Virus record (IMG/VR): IMGVR_UViG_3300048135_000126 | Span: 1-33,578 of that record | Strand: one strand, 5' to 3' | DNA from: a virus | DNA: 33,578 bases | The notes under the pieces: generated by a model | Seen by the model: the letters and a program-made list of their open reading frames with translations, nothing else | Databases searched by the model: none | What the model was told of the DNA's origin: nothing | Part shown: positions 23,845-31,084 of the stretch, one piece after another | How positions within the stretch are numbered: position 1 is the stretch's first letter | Layout: each line of letters starts with the position of its first letter | Position numbers and translations under genes: made by a program

Positions 23845-24360
23845 CTAGAACTGGATCTCTAGTTTGTTTGACGATGGATCTGACTTGTAAGAAGTGACAC
23901 CCATTGCTTTTAGTTCAGCAACAAAATTAATATCAGCAGCATACGGAGAAACAGTTGCTTGCTCCACTACTGGTTCCACAACTTGCTCCACTACTGGTTC
24001 TACTTCTGGCACATCACCTACAGAAGATTCTGTTTTAAAAAGCATGGGAAGTTTTGCTCTGTACTTGTTAAATACTTTGTCATCTTTATGGGAACAGAAC
24101 CAATCAGAAATGTTATCCTGAATGCGCTTTTTAACTACACCTTGTTCTAGAGAATACATTTTGGTAATGCTCAAAAGGTAACCACCGTAGTCTCTCTGGA
24201 CTAAATCAGTAACACCCATCAGTTTTACTGACTCATCATTTCTTCTCACTTGAGAATCCAAAGCTTCGGTAACAATTCTCATGTAGGTCTGCTTTTTTTT
24301 CTTTGTAGTTGAAAAGTCTTTGTTTGTTTCTTTGAGGATGTTAGAGATTGTGTTGCTCAT
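23845..24360 (-). CDS. Orphan protein in its own transcription unit
   Basis: A 171-aa protein I do not recognise. Residues 1-105 are helical and basic (SNTISNILKETNKDFSTTK..., SITKMYSLEQGVVKKRIQ, DWFCSHKDDKVFNKYRAK). Then comes a Glu/Val/Pro repeat (PEVEPVVEQVVEPVVEQATV, ~117-136), and a small C-terminal domain (FVAELKAMGVTSYKSDPSSNKLEIQF). The start is the ATG at 24360, 26 bases after a near-consensus early promoter; a longer frame begins only with TTG. A strong terminator follows. A single-gene early unit with this architecture suggests a host-takeover or accessory protein, but this is inference. Confidence 0.85.
   Translation of the reverse strand: MSNTISNILKETNKDFSTTKKKKQTYMRIVTEALDSQVRRNDESVKLMGVTDLVQRDYGGYLLSITKMYSLEQGVVKKRIQDNISDWFCSHKDDKVFNKYRAKLPMLFKTESSVGDVPEVEPVVEQVVEPVVEQATVSPYAADINFVAELKAMGVTSYKSDPSSNKLEIQF
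23958..24000 (-). repeat. 24-bp tandem repeat inside the orphan gene
   Basis: The 19-base unit CTTGCTCCACTACTGGTTC occurs at 23958-23976 and again at 23982-24000, a 24-bp period with near-repeats on each side. It encodes the EPVVEQ repeats of an acidic linker. In-frame period means copy number could vary between strains without breaking the gene. Confidence 0.85.
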
Positions 24361-24385
24361 TTTGAGGATGTCCGTGATTGGTATA

Positions 24386-24414
24386 ATTATACAGTATATA
24401 GTCCGTAAAGTCAA
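24386..24414 (-). promoter_or_regulatory. Strong sigma70-like early promoter of the orphan gene
   Basis: TTGACT (24414-24409), 17-bp spacer, TATAAT (24391-24386), nearly the bacterial consensus. It overlaps the last codons of the VWA gene and gives a leader of about 20 bases to the ATG at 24360. The -10 lies in the palindrome GTATAATTATAC (24381-24392). Confidence 0.85.
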
Positions 24415-26495
24415 GAAACGTGTTTAATGAACGAACTAAGGATTTTTTTGCTGGATTTTTTCTTGTTCAGCATCTTGTTCAATGCTGACTTAACTGCGAC
24501 TTTAGATGCTCCAGGCGTGACATCCATTACGTTTTCATCGATCTCAATAGTTTTACATGAAATTACATAGAGGGAACTGAAGGCAATGGGGTCTGGGAGT
24601 ATAGCGGATTTTTCTTTCTTCCATTGTTTTTGAACAAGATCAAACTTACCACCGCTACAGTAACTGTTATAGAAATTAGAAAGTCCACCAGATCCTATGT
24701 AACGAAACCCAAGGACATTGCAACCAGGGTTACGATCTTTGAGATTCTGAATAAGAACATTAGTATACTCCTGGTTCTTTTTGTAAACCATACCTGTAGT
24801 GGTGTCACGTAAGATCACATTATAACTATCGATACGTTTTGAACGAATCGTCTCAGTATCGTATGCCGTTTGATACATGCGAGCACCATAGGATGACATA
24901 CATGCTTCACCATCAGTAAGGACGCAAAGATTTACCTTTTGGCATCCAGTCTGTTTTTTGAATTTAGAAACAACTGATGACATCACTACAATAGCTTCAT
25001 TCAAAGGTGTTCCTGATAGTCCCATTCCAGGTGTGGGATTGTACGCACAGTAATAAAGCATGCCATACACTTCTCTAAAAATATTCTTACATTGAATATC
25101 ATATTGTTTAGTGGAAGAACGAGACGAAATAATATTCATCAGTCTGAAGTAATCTTTGCTGACCGTCATAGTTCCTTCAGTAGGTTTCTCGTAGTCCACT
25201 GAATAGTTAACACAATTTATAGCACGTTCTGCTACGATCCATTCATTAGTAAAAGCATATACCTCAAATGGAATGCCAACTTTTTTACAGAAATTAGTAA
25301 GAAGAATTAGTTGCTTGATAGTAGCCAGCATTTCATGTGCCATAGACCCTGACCAATCAAGCAAGAAAAGCATACCATGATTCTTTCCCTCAGGTATGAT
25401 AGTTACTTTCTTGAATAGATCTTCATTGTACATGTATGTGTGAAGGCGATCTGTTGCTAACACACCAGTGCGTGAGGTTTGTGCTCTGGCGTAAGAGTCT
25501 GCTGCTTTTTTACATTCAAATTCCTTTACCAAATAACTTACTTCTTTGGTAATAGAATTTTTAAATTCACGATACAAATTGTCTACATGGTCATAGTAGG
25601 TATCTGAATCTTCATCTTTATCAGCATTGGAAGCAATCCAATCGTGAATTACATTCCAATCAACAATATAGTTGGAAGGATCAACACGTGGAATATTAAC
25701 ATATACACTGGAACTAGAATAACCTTCGCTATTCAAGTCTGCAGTTGAGTCATCAAAGTTTTGTTGAGTATCTGAAGTATTGATGTCACCACCAGATGGG
25801 GAAGCATCATTCTCACTTTCTCTACGCTCTGCTTCTTCCAACATTTCTTCATGAGTCATCTTATCAGAACCTGTTTCATCACTCTTCATTTCTGATGTTG
25901 TTCCACCACCATCTCCACCAGACTGAGGAACATTTGCAAGACTCTCAAGTTCTTTCTGCTGTTCTTTAGCAAGTGCCCAAAGTTTTTCTGCTACAGCAAC
26001 TGCTTGCTCAAACGTTTCAGTATCTTCAGTTTCGTCTACTAATACTTTTTCTTCTGGAGTAAATTCAATATCAATTGAATTGAAACCAATTTTAAAGTAG
26101 AGGTTAACACGATCAATTAATTTAAATGTATTGAGGTCTTCTCCATCAATTCCAAAGAAGTCGCTGTCATGTAGTTCGGCATATCCATTGTAAAAAGATT
26201 TACGTAATCCAGGATATCTACGCTTCATAAGTTTTTCAATACGTGCATCCTCAGTTACGTTTACATAATCTTTAGGGCAATCAAAACCTTTCCATACAGG
26301 AGTGTACAGAGCATGTCCAACTTCATGACCAACTAACAAGTCATACACTGTGCTGGATGCTTTGTCCCATTTAGGTAGTGTAAGGACACGACCATCAACA
26401 TCAAAACTAGCAGTACTGACCTTGCGATGCTCTACAAGCAGGTTCTCAGTAGCAAGCAGTTTAGCAAGGTTGCCTTTGATTTCTTGATTTTGCAT
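24411..26495 (-). CDS. CobT/VWA-like protein with zinc-protease motif
   Basis: A ~694-aa protein. Near the N-terminus LLVGHEVGHALYTP holds H-E-x-x-H (57-61), the zinc-protease motif, with further acidic residues nearby. A long acidic low-complexity linker follows (~185-265). The C-terminal half is a von Willebrand A domain: FLLDWSGSMA (Asp380-x-Ser382-x-Ser384), SGTPLNEA and LTDGEA complete a metal-ion site. This plan matches CobT-like VWA proteins that work with MoxR/CobS ATPases; cyanophage versions are often labelled peptidase. The ATG at 26495 has AGGA 8 bases before it. Its likely partner, CobS, is two genes downstream. Confidence 0.88.
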   Translation of the reverse strand: MQNQEIKGNLAKLLATENLLVEHRKVSTASFDVDGRVLTLPKWDKASSTVYDLLVGHEVGHALYTPVWKGFDCPKDYVNVTEDARIEKLMKRRYPGLRKSFYNGYAELHDSDFFGIDGEDLNTFKLIDRVNLYFKIGFNSIDIEFTPEEKVLVDETEDTETFEQAVAVAEKLWALAKEQQKELESLANVPQSGGDGGGTTSEMKSDETGSDKMTHEEMLEEAERRESENDASPSGGDINTSDTQQNFDDSTADLNSEGYSSSSVYVNIPRVDPSNYIVDWNVIHDWIASNADKDEDSDTYYDHVDNLYREFKNSITKEVSYLVKEFECKKAADSYARAQTSRTGVLATDRLHTYMYNEDLFKKVTIIPEGKNHGMLFLLDWSGSMAHEMLATIKQLILLTNFCKKVGIPFEVYAFTNEWIVAERAINCVNYSVDYEKPTEGTMTVSKDYFRLMNIISSRSSTKQYDIQCKNIFREVYGMLYYCAYNPTPGMGLSGTPLNEAIVVMSSVVSKFKKQTGCQKVNLCVLTDGEACMSSYGARMYQTAYDTETIRSKRIDSYNVILRDTTTGMVYKKNQEYTNVLIQNLKDRNPGCNVLGFRYIGSGGLSNFYNSYCSGGKFDLVQKQWKKEKSAILPDPIAFSSLYVISCKTIEIDENVMDVTPGASKVAVKSALNKMLNKKKSSKKILSSFIKHVS

Positions 26496-26518
26496 GGTGG
26501 CGTCCTGTCGATGAACAT

Positions 26519-26524
26519 AGTATA
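26519..26524 (-). promoter_or_regulatory. Candidate -10 element before the VWA gene
   Basis: TATACT, the same -10 as in the gene 55 and gene 43 promoters, lies just after the gp46 terminator T-tract and 24 bases before the ATG at 26495. No recognisable -35 is present. Confidence 0.4.
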
Positions 26525-26529
26525 CACAC

Positions 26530-26554
26530 AAAAAAAGGGACCGTTAGGTCCCTT
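26530..26554 (-). terminator. Rho-independent terminator after gp46
   Basis: Minus strand AAGGGACC-TAAC-GGTCCCTT followed by TTTTT: an 8-bp stem, 4-base loop and seven Ts in all. The gp46 stop codon TAA is part of the stem. The GGGACC/GGTCCC core is identical to the terminator at 5722-5752. Confidence 0.93.
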
Positions 26555-28283
26555 AGTCCAGTTCCGAAACTGTCTCTCGGATCACAGAGAAGTTCTTGAC
26601 TTTCTCTACGTTGAGTGTTCTTTCGTACTTGTCGTTCATACTTTCTTTATGGGAAATAACAAAGACTCTATTTGTATCATCAAAGTTTCGCAAGATCCAT
26701 CCAAGATCAGATGATCCTGTTTGGTCAAGTGATCCATCAAAAATTTCATCCAGTATTAAAAGATTAGTATCAACACTGTTCTTCAATTTTGCAACTGATC
26801 TCCAAGTCAATAGAAGTGCGATATCAATTCTTGCTTTCTCACCTTCGCTAAATGATGCATAACAAAATTGATCTCTAAATCTAGACTTGATAGTTTCCTC
26901 AAAGTTTTCATCGAGAGTAAAGTTTACATAAAAGTCCATGCCTTGAAGATACTGATTAATCAGTTTATTCATTACAGGCAAATACTTTTTAATGATTCTA
27001 CTCTTGATGCCATTATCTTTTAGGAGTTGAGAAGCAACACTAAGTGTGTCTTTATCTTTTTTAGATTCAGATAAGTTAGATGAAAGTTCTTTCTTCTCAT
27101 TTACCTGCGACTGCAACTTAGAGTATGCTTCTTTCTTGTCCCCGCCACCAGACTCTAGTTCTTTGATCTCTCGCTCAACTTCACTAATTGATTTGTGAAT
27201 TTGATTAATTGAAAAATTAAATTGAGAGATCTTATTATTGTTATTGGTAATTTGTGTAGAAGATTCATTCCATTTATTGAAACGAACTTCCTCCTCACCA
27301 ATAGCAGCAAGGATTTCATTATATCCTAGAGTCAACTCATCTAGTTTATTCTTTCCAGATGAGATCTTATCTTCACGAAATTGCTCAGAAAGTTCTTGAG
27401 TACATGTAGGACATACATGATTGTCTTCAAAAAATTTATGTTCTTTTTTACATGTACTTAATTTAGAACTCAACTTAATAAGATAAGTGTTAAGTTGTTT
27501 AAGTTTTCCTGAAGATTTTGAAAACTTTTCTATATCTTTGTTAAGTTCTTCATTTAAAAGATTAAACTGTTCAATTGAAAGATGACTTTTATTTTCATCT
27601 TCCAAAAGATCTTGAATCTTTTCTTGTTTCTTTACAATGTCTGCCTTGTTTTTATTATCAAGGTCAAGAAGATAAGACTTTTGGATCTCAATCTTTTCTT
27701 TTAGAATGTCTAATTGGTAATCAAATTCTCTAAGTTCATTATTGTTCTCACGAATTTTATCCTTTAGTAGGACATTCATTGTAGAGAAGATTTGGATATC
27801 CAAAATATCTTCAATAATTTCACGGCGTTGAACAACAGGTAAACGCATGAATGGAACGAACGTTGATGAACCTAATACAACAATTTGAGTGAATGATTTA
27901 TAGTTCATCTTAAGCACGTTCTGCTCAAGGTTTTTTTGTTGATCTACTACTGTGCTCTCTTGATTCCATACTTGATCATTGCAATAGATTTCAAAGATGT
28001 TTGGTTTGATACCTCGCACTACTTTAAAATTATTTCTACCGATACTAAATTCAATCTCAGTTAAACAATCTTTTTCGTTAATGCTATTGACTAGCATCGG
28101 TTTATTAATCTTTCGGAATGGTTTTCCAAACAAAGAAAATGTTAGGGCATCCAAGATAGTAGACTTTCCTGCTCCATTTTCACCTACAATTAAATTTGTC
28201 TTGTTAGAGGCAATATCAACTTCGGTGAAATTGTTCCCCGTAGAGAGGAAATTCTTCCATCGAATCTTTTTAAAGATGATCAT
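26553..28283 (-). CDS. 46: Recombination nuclease subunit gp46 (Rad50/SbcC-like)
   Basis: ATPase of the gp46/gp47 complex that resects DNA ends to start recombination-dependent replication and degrades host DNA. 576 aa, similar to T4 gp46 (560 aa). Walker A VGENGAGKST (33-42), long coiled coils flanking the zinc hook CPTC (in HVCPTCTQEL), the signature FSEGEKARIDIAL, and Walker B NLLILDEIFDG are all present. It starts as ATGA with the DUF3110-like gene and ends the gene 55 operon at a strong terminator. Confidence 0.97.
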   Translation of the reverse strand: MIIFKKIRWKNFLSTGNNFTEVDIASNKTNLIVGENGAGKSTILDALTFSLFGKPFRKINKPMLVNSINEKDCLTEIEFSIGRNNFKVVRGIKPNIFEIYCNDQVWNQESTVVDQQKNLEQNVLKMNYKSFTQIVVLGSSTFVPFMRLPVVQRREIIEDILDIQIFSTMNVLLKDKIRENNNELREFDYQLDILKEKIEIQKSYLLDLDNKNKADIVKKQEKIQDLLEDENKSHLSIEQFNLLNEELNKDIEKFSKSSGKLKQLNTYLIKLSSKLSTCKKEHKFFEDNHVCPTCTQELSEQFREDKISSGKNKLDELTLGYNEILAAIGEEEVRFNKWNESSTQITNNNNKISQFNFSINQIHKSISEVEREIKELESGGGDKKEAYSKLQSQVNEKKELSSNLSESKKDKDTLSVASQLLKDNGIKSRIIKKYLPVMNKLINQYLQGMDFYVNFTLDENFEETIKSRFRDQFCYASFSEGEKARIDIALLLTWRSVAKLKNSVDTNLLILDEIFDGSLDQTGSSDLGWILRNFDDTNRVFVISHKESMNDKYERTLNVEKVKNFSVIRETVSELD

Positions 28284-28549
28284 AGAACTACATTATCTGG
28301 CGGTATGAGCAGGTCGTCTGGGGTTATTATAGCATACTTTTGCTCTCTGTCAGTGCATGCATCAACAAATATATTTTTTTCTATCTCCACAATGTTGAGA
28401 GGAACATCAGATTCAGTTTGATCTGCGAGCATATAGAAATATCTTCTTGCGTCATCTTCTTGCTCGAAGACAGGAATGATTTGCTCACCTGCTTCATCAA
28501 GCAATGAGAATACTCCTGTCGAATCTACCTGAAGTGTCAGAATATACAT
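28280..28549 (-). CDS. DUF3110-like protein
   Basis: An 89-aa acidic protein: YILTLQVDSTGVFSLLDEAG, then VFEQEDDARRYFYMLADQ, then NIVEIEKNIFVDACTD. The V-F-E-Q-E-D-D-A-x-R-x-x-x-x-L core matches DUF3110, a family I know mainly from cyanobacteria and plastid lineages; function unknown. It sits between gp47 and gp46 with overlaps on both sides (ATGA and a shared base). The family link supports a cyanobacterial host and possible gene capture. Confidence 0.8.
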   Translation of the reverse strand: MYILTLQVDSTGVFSLLDEAGEQIIPVFEQEDDARRYFYMLADQTESDVPLNIVEIEKNIFVDACTDREQKYAIITPDDLLIPPDNVVL

Positions 28550-29598
28550 TAGGAAACTTCGCAGCTTTCAATATATAGAGATTTCATAAGGTTCTTCAAG
28601 TCTGATTTGTTTACGGTCATTTCCACCTCATCAATATATTCCGCAAGCAAAGTCATAGTATCTTTGACTTCTAAGTTGTCATCAATTTCAGAAAGATCAT
28701 CTTCAATTAATGTTTCCACAATTTTTAAATCATGAATACCAGAATCTTGTAGGCGATCAATTACCGTATCAAACATATGGTAATCTGTTTTTTCTTCGAC
28801 AACTAATTTGATATATTTGTTTGAGTATTGACTGGTGTCAAATTTAGTGTAATCGTTTTTGATGTCGTTATAAAATATCTTATCAAATATTTCATATGGA
28901 TTTTTAACCATACGACATTTGTTTGAACTAGGTTCGTATAGATGAAACCCACGAACATCTTTATAATCATTCCAGAACATCTGGTAGGGGTTACCTAGGT
29001 ATGTGATATTACCCTTAGTTGATTTGTGATGAAAGTGTCCTGAAAATACTTGCTTAAACTTTTTAAAAATTTGAGGATCCATACCATGATCCATTTTCAT
29101 TCCAGGGGTTACTTCAAACCCTGTGAGTTCAAGATGTCCCATGACGATCTTGGCATTTGTATTTTGTAGGTGGGATAAAGTTTCTGTTTGGTTTTCTCTA
29201 TTGATCCAAGGGACAAAACATACTGGCGTACCCTCAATAGTAACAGTATCAATCTCAGAATAGATTTGTATATTATCATACTCATTCAACAAAAGTTCAG
29301 GTGAGTTAATCTTATTGGTATTCTTGTAGTATACACAATGATTACCAAGAATCATATGCACCTTAATGCCCATGTCTTGTAGACGATCAAAGTAATTTGA
29401 CTTAACTCTACCCCAAGTATTGTAATCAATTGATTTGCGATTATCAAATGTATCGCCTAGATCAATAATTTCTTTAATTTTTTTCTTTTCTAGCGTGGGA
29501 AAGAATACATCATCATAAAATTTTTGAAAGTATTCCCAGAATGCTAGTGATCCTTTACGTCCATCTAGATGTTGATCAGTAATTAAAGCAACCGTCAC
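28549..29598 (-). CDS. 47: Recombination nuclease subunit gp47 (Mre11/SbcD-like)
   Basis: Metallophosphoesterase partner of gp46. 349 aa, close to T4 gp47 (339 aa). Metal-binding motifs appear in order: ITDQHLDG (D-x-H), DLGDTFDNR (GD), LGNHCVYY (GNH), VMGHLEL (GH) and FSGHFHHKS (GHxH). The start overlaps the stop of the preceding small gene as ATGA. Together with gp46 it trims ends to give 3' single strands for UvsX. Confidence 0.96.
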   Translation of the reverse strand: MTVALITDQHLDGRKGSLAFWEYFQKFYDDVFFPTLEKKKIKEIIDLGDTFDNRKSIDYNTWGRVKSNYFDRLQDMGIKVHMILGNHCVYYKNTNKINSPELLLNEYDNIQIYSEIDTVTIEGTPVCFVPWINRENQTETLSHLQNTNAKIVMGHLELTGFEVTPGMKMDHGMDPQIFKKFKQVFSGHFHHKSTKGNITYLGNPYQMFWNDYKDVRGFHLYEPSSNKCRMVKNPYEIFDKIFYNDIKNDYTKFDTSQYSNKYIKLVVEEKTDYHMFDTVIDRLQDSGIHDLKIVETLIEDDLSEIDDNLEVKDTMTLLAEYIDEVEMTVNKSDLKNLMKSLYIESCEVS

Positions 29599-29882
29599 AG
29601 TTTAACACCCATAGCAGCAGAGGTAACGAAGGTGTAATCATCAAGCGTACCGTCTTGCAAACACTTGAGATGCCATCTAGTCATGGTAATGATTCCTTCC
29701 TCGGTAGCTCCAGTAAGAAAGTTAGCACCAAGAGGTTCTTTCAATACACTGGTATAGAGACCGAACATAGTTTTCTTGACATAGAAAGCATCGTCGATCC
29801 AAACTACATCTTCAGGAATATTTTTTTCGATAGTAAAATTAGATCCTAGACTAGTCGCTAGCGTTGTCTTTTTCTTTTCCAT
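29595..29882 (-). CDS. Small conserved phage protein, unknown function
   Basis: A 95-aa protein (MEKKKTTLATSLGSNFTIEKNIPEDVVWIDDAFYV...FGLYTSVLKEP...MTRWHLKCLQDGTLDDYTFVTS). Mixed strands and helices, no motif I recognise. The ATG at 29882 is preferred over a TTG five codons upstream. It overlaps the end of the 74-aa gene by 32 nt and the gp47 start by 4 nt, forming a compact set with gp55 and gp47. Confidence 0.8.
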   Translation of the reverse strand: MEKKKTTLATSLGSNFTIEKNIPEDVVWIDDAFYVKKTMFGLYTSVLKEPLGANFLTGATEEGIITMTRWHLKCLQDGTLDDYTFVTSAAMGVKL

Positions 29883-30075
29883 TTTTATAAAATCCAAAAG
29901 GTCCCACTTTGTTGGTTGCTCGTTCTTTCATTACGGAACCTGATAGTGCTTCCATAACTTTCAATACATCTTCTGCCTTAGGTGCTGGACCCAAACGATC
30001 TACCACGTAATTATACTTGGCAAAGAATTCATCCGAGACTAGTTTGTAGTCTTCGACTGTAATTGGTTCTTTCAT
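29851..30075 (-). CDS. Small conserved cyanophage protein, unknown function
   Basis: A 74-aa protein: MKEPITVEDYKLVSDEFFAK, YNYVVDRLGPAPKAEDVLKVMEALSG, then GPFGFYKNGKEKDNASD. Two helices and a polar tail. I recall close relatives beside gp55 in cyanophages. It starts as ATGA with the gp55 stop, so it is translated with the late sigma factor; a role in late transcription is possible but unsupported. Confidence 0.8.
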   Translation of the reverse strand: MKEPITVEDYKLVSDEFFAKYNYVVDRLGPAPKAEDVLKVMEALSGSVMKERATNKVGPFGFYKNGKEKDNASD

Positions 30076-30566
30076 CGGTTCATTCTTGTCTCAATGTTTT
30101 CTTTGATACTACCCATGTCTGAGTAAGACATATTCATTCCTGCCATGTCACCATCATATTTTTCTGTATACATGACTTCTTGGTGACCAGATCTTTCTAG
30201 AATCTTACCTTTGATTTCTAGTTGCTTCTTCTCTTTCTGGATGCGTCTCAGGAAAGCATAGTAAATGATCTGAGTGAAGTAAGCAAATGGATTGGAACTT
30301 TTTTCTGGATCAAAATTATCAATATACTGCAGACAGTTTTCAATACCATCACAGATCATGTCCTCACGGAACATGTAGTTGACAAAATTTGGTTTATATG
30401 ACAAGTGTGTAGCGATCTTCAGAAAACATTCGCCAATATAATTTGGTACTCTAGGTTTAGCAGTACCTTTTTCTTTGGCAATAAAAACTTTCTGACGATA
30501 ATCTACAATCGCAGCAAGAAACTCTTTGTTGTTTACATAGTATTCTTTATTTTTGGTTCTTGTCAT
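30072..30566 (-). CDS. 55: Late-transcription sigma factor gp55
   Basis: Directs host RNA polymerase to NATAAATA late promoters with the gp45 clamp as activator. 164 aa, near T4 gp55 (185 aa). Region 2-like segment: DGIENCLQYIDNFDPEKSSNPFAYFTQIIYYAFLRRIQKEKKQ, a pattern shared with sigma factors (FDP...NPFAYFT...RR). It is the first gene after a near-consensus early promoter, and AAGGA lies 13 bases before the ATG, a rather long spacing. Late promoters it would use are found at 5720, 5991, 6895 and 33549. Confidence 0.95.
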   Translation of the reverse strand: MTRTKNKEYYVNNKEFLAAIVDYRQKVFIAKEKGTAKPRVPNYIGECFLKIATHLSYKPNFVNYMFREDMICDGIENCLQYIDNFDPEKSSNPFAYFTQIIYYAFLRRIQKEKKQLEIKGKILERSGHQEVMYTEKYDGDMAGMNMSYSDMGSIKENIETRMNR

Positions 30567-30588
30567 ATTGATTGTATGTCCTTTGATT

Positions 30589-30617
30589 AGTATACACTAT
30601 ACGACTCTGTTTGTCAA
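30589..30617 (-). promoter_or_regulatory. Strong sigma70-like promoter of the gene 55 operon
   Basis: TTGACA (30617-30612), 17-bp spacer, TATACT (30594-30589): perfect -35 and 5/6 -10. It drives gp55, gp47 and gp46. Its -35 is one arm of a perfect inverted repeat. Confidence 0.88.
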
Positions 30618-30627
30618 GGCTTGACAA
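30611..30627. repeat. Inverted repeat TTGTCAA-GGC-TTGACAA
   Basis: Perfect 7-bp arms with a 3-base centre. Each arm supplies a TTGACA box, one on each strand. It could be an operator that controls both directions, or simply the result of two promoters placed back to back. No T-tract follows, so it is not a terminator. Confidence 0.85.
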
Positions 30628-30649
30628 AACCTCAGAAACCCAGTACAAT
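30621..30649 (+). promoter_or_regulatory. Possible plus-strand promoter divergent from gene 55
   Basis: On the plus strand TTGACA (30621-30626), 17-bp spacer, TACAAT (30644-30649; 5/6). It would start an RNA near 30656 running into the 3' end of the 133-aa gene and uvsW in antisense. No plus-strand gene follows, so the product would be an antisense or small RNA. Confidence 0.5.
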
Positions 30650-30682
30650 AACTCTGTAAGGGTTCAAAGGTTATAGTATCTA

Positions 30683-31084
30683 TTAGCTTCTTTTAAATAA
30701 AGACTCTAGAGACTTCTTCATATCTTCTACTGAACCAACGTATCCGTTGTTCTTGAGTTTCCTTGGTTTGACTGAGATGTCATCTGATCCTAGATAGTCA
30801 CCAGACTCAGTGTTACTAACATAAAAATCTTTAATACGTTCATCTACTTCAGTAAGTGTGATGATCTGCTCCATACGAATAATAAAGATATCTTCATATG
30901 TTGCTTTCATCCATTCTTTTAAAATGAACCCATCAACTTTCTTACCATATTTTTTAGAGATGTGACTTTCAACTAGTAAAGGTTTCTCGATCAGTAAAGA
31001 ATCTTCTTCTCTAAGGTAACAAACCTTAGCGATAATTTCTTCACCTGACTTTAACTTTATTGTTGAGTAAAATTCTTCTTCCAT
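30683..31084 (-). CDS. Sm-like beta-domain protein, unknown function
   Basis: A 133-aa protein with an N-terminal barrel-like pattern (FYSTIKLKSGEEIIAKVCYLREEDSLLIEKPLLV in parts), similar in type to the 151-aa and 84-aa proteins beside gp43: K-x-G-E-x-I-I opening, then strands with charged turns. The C-terminus is basic and helical (SVEDMKKSLESLFKRS). It starts as TAATG with the uvsW stop. RNA binding is possible from the fold resemblance only. Confidence 0.82.
   Translation of the reverse strand: MEEEFYSTIKLKSGEEIIAKVCYLREEDSLLIEKPLLVESHISKKYGKKVDGFILKEWMKATYEDIFIIRMEQIITLTEVDERIKDFYVSNTESGDYLGSDDISVKPRKLKNNGYVGSVEDMKKSLESLFKRS

Noticed and set aside
23840-23853. 14-base palindrome CAGTTCTAGAACTG at the end of the orphan gene
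   Set aside because: It spans the stop codon but has no loop or T-tract, and a better terminator follows; probably chance or a minor site.
24381-24392. Palindrome GTATAATTATAC as a plus-strand promoter
   Set aside because: It gives a plus-strand TATAAT but there is no -35 at a workable distance and no plus-strand gene.
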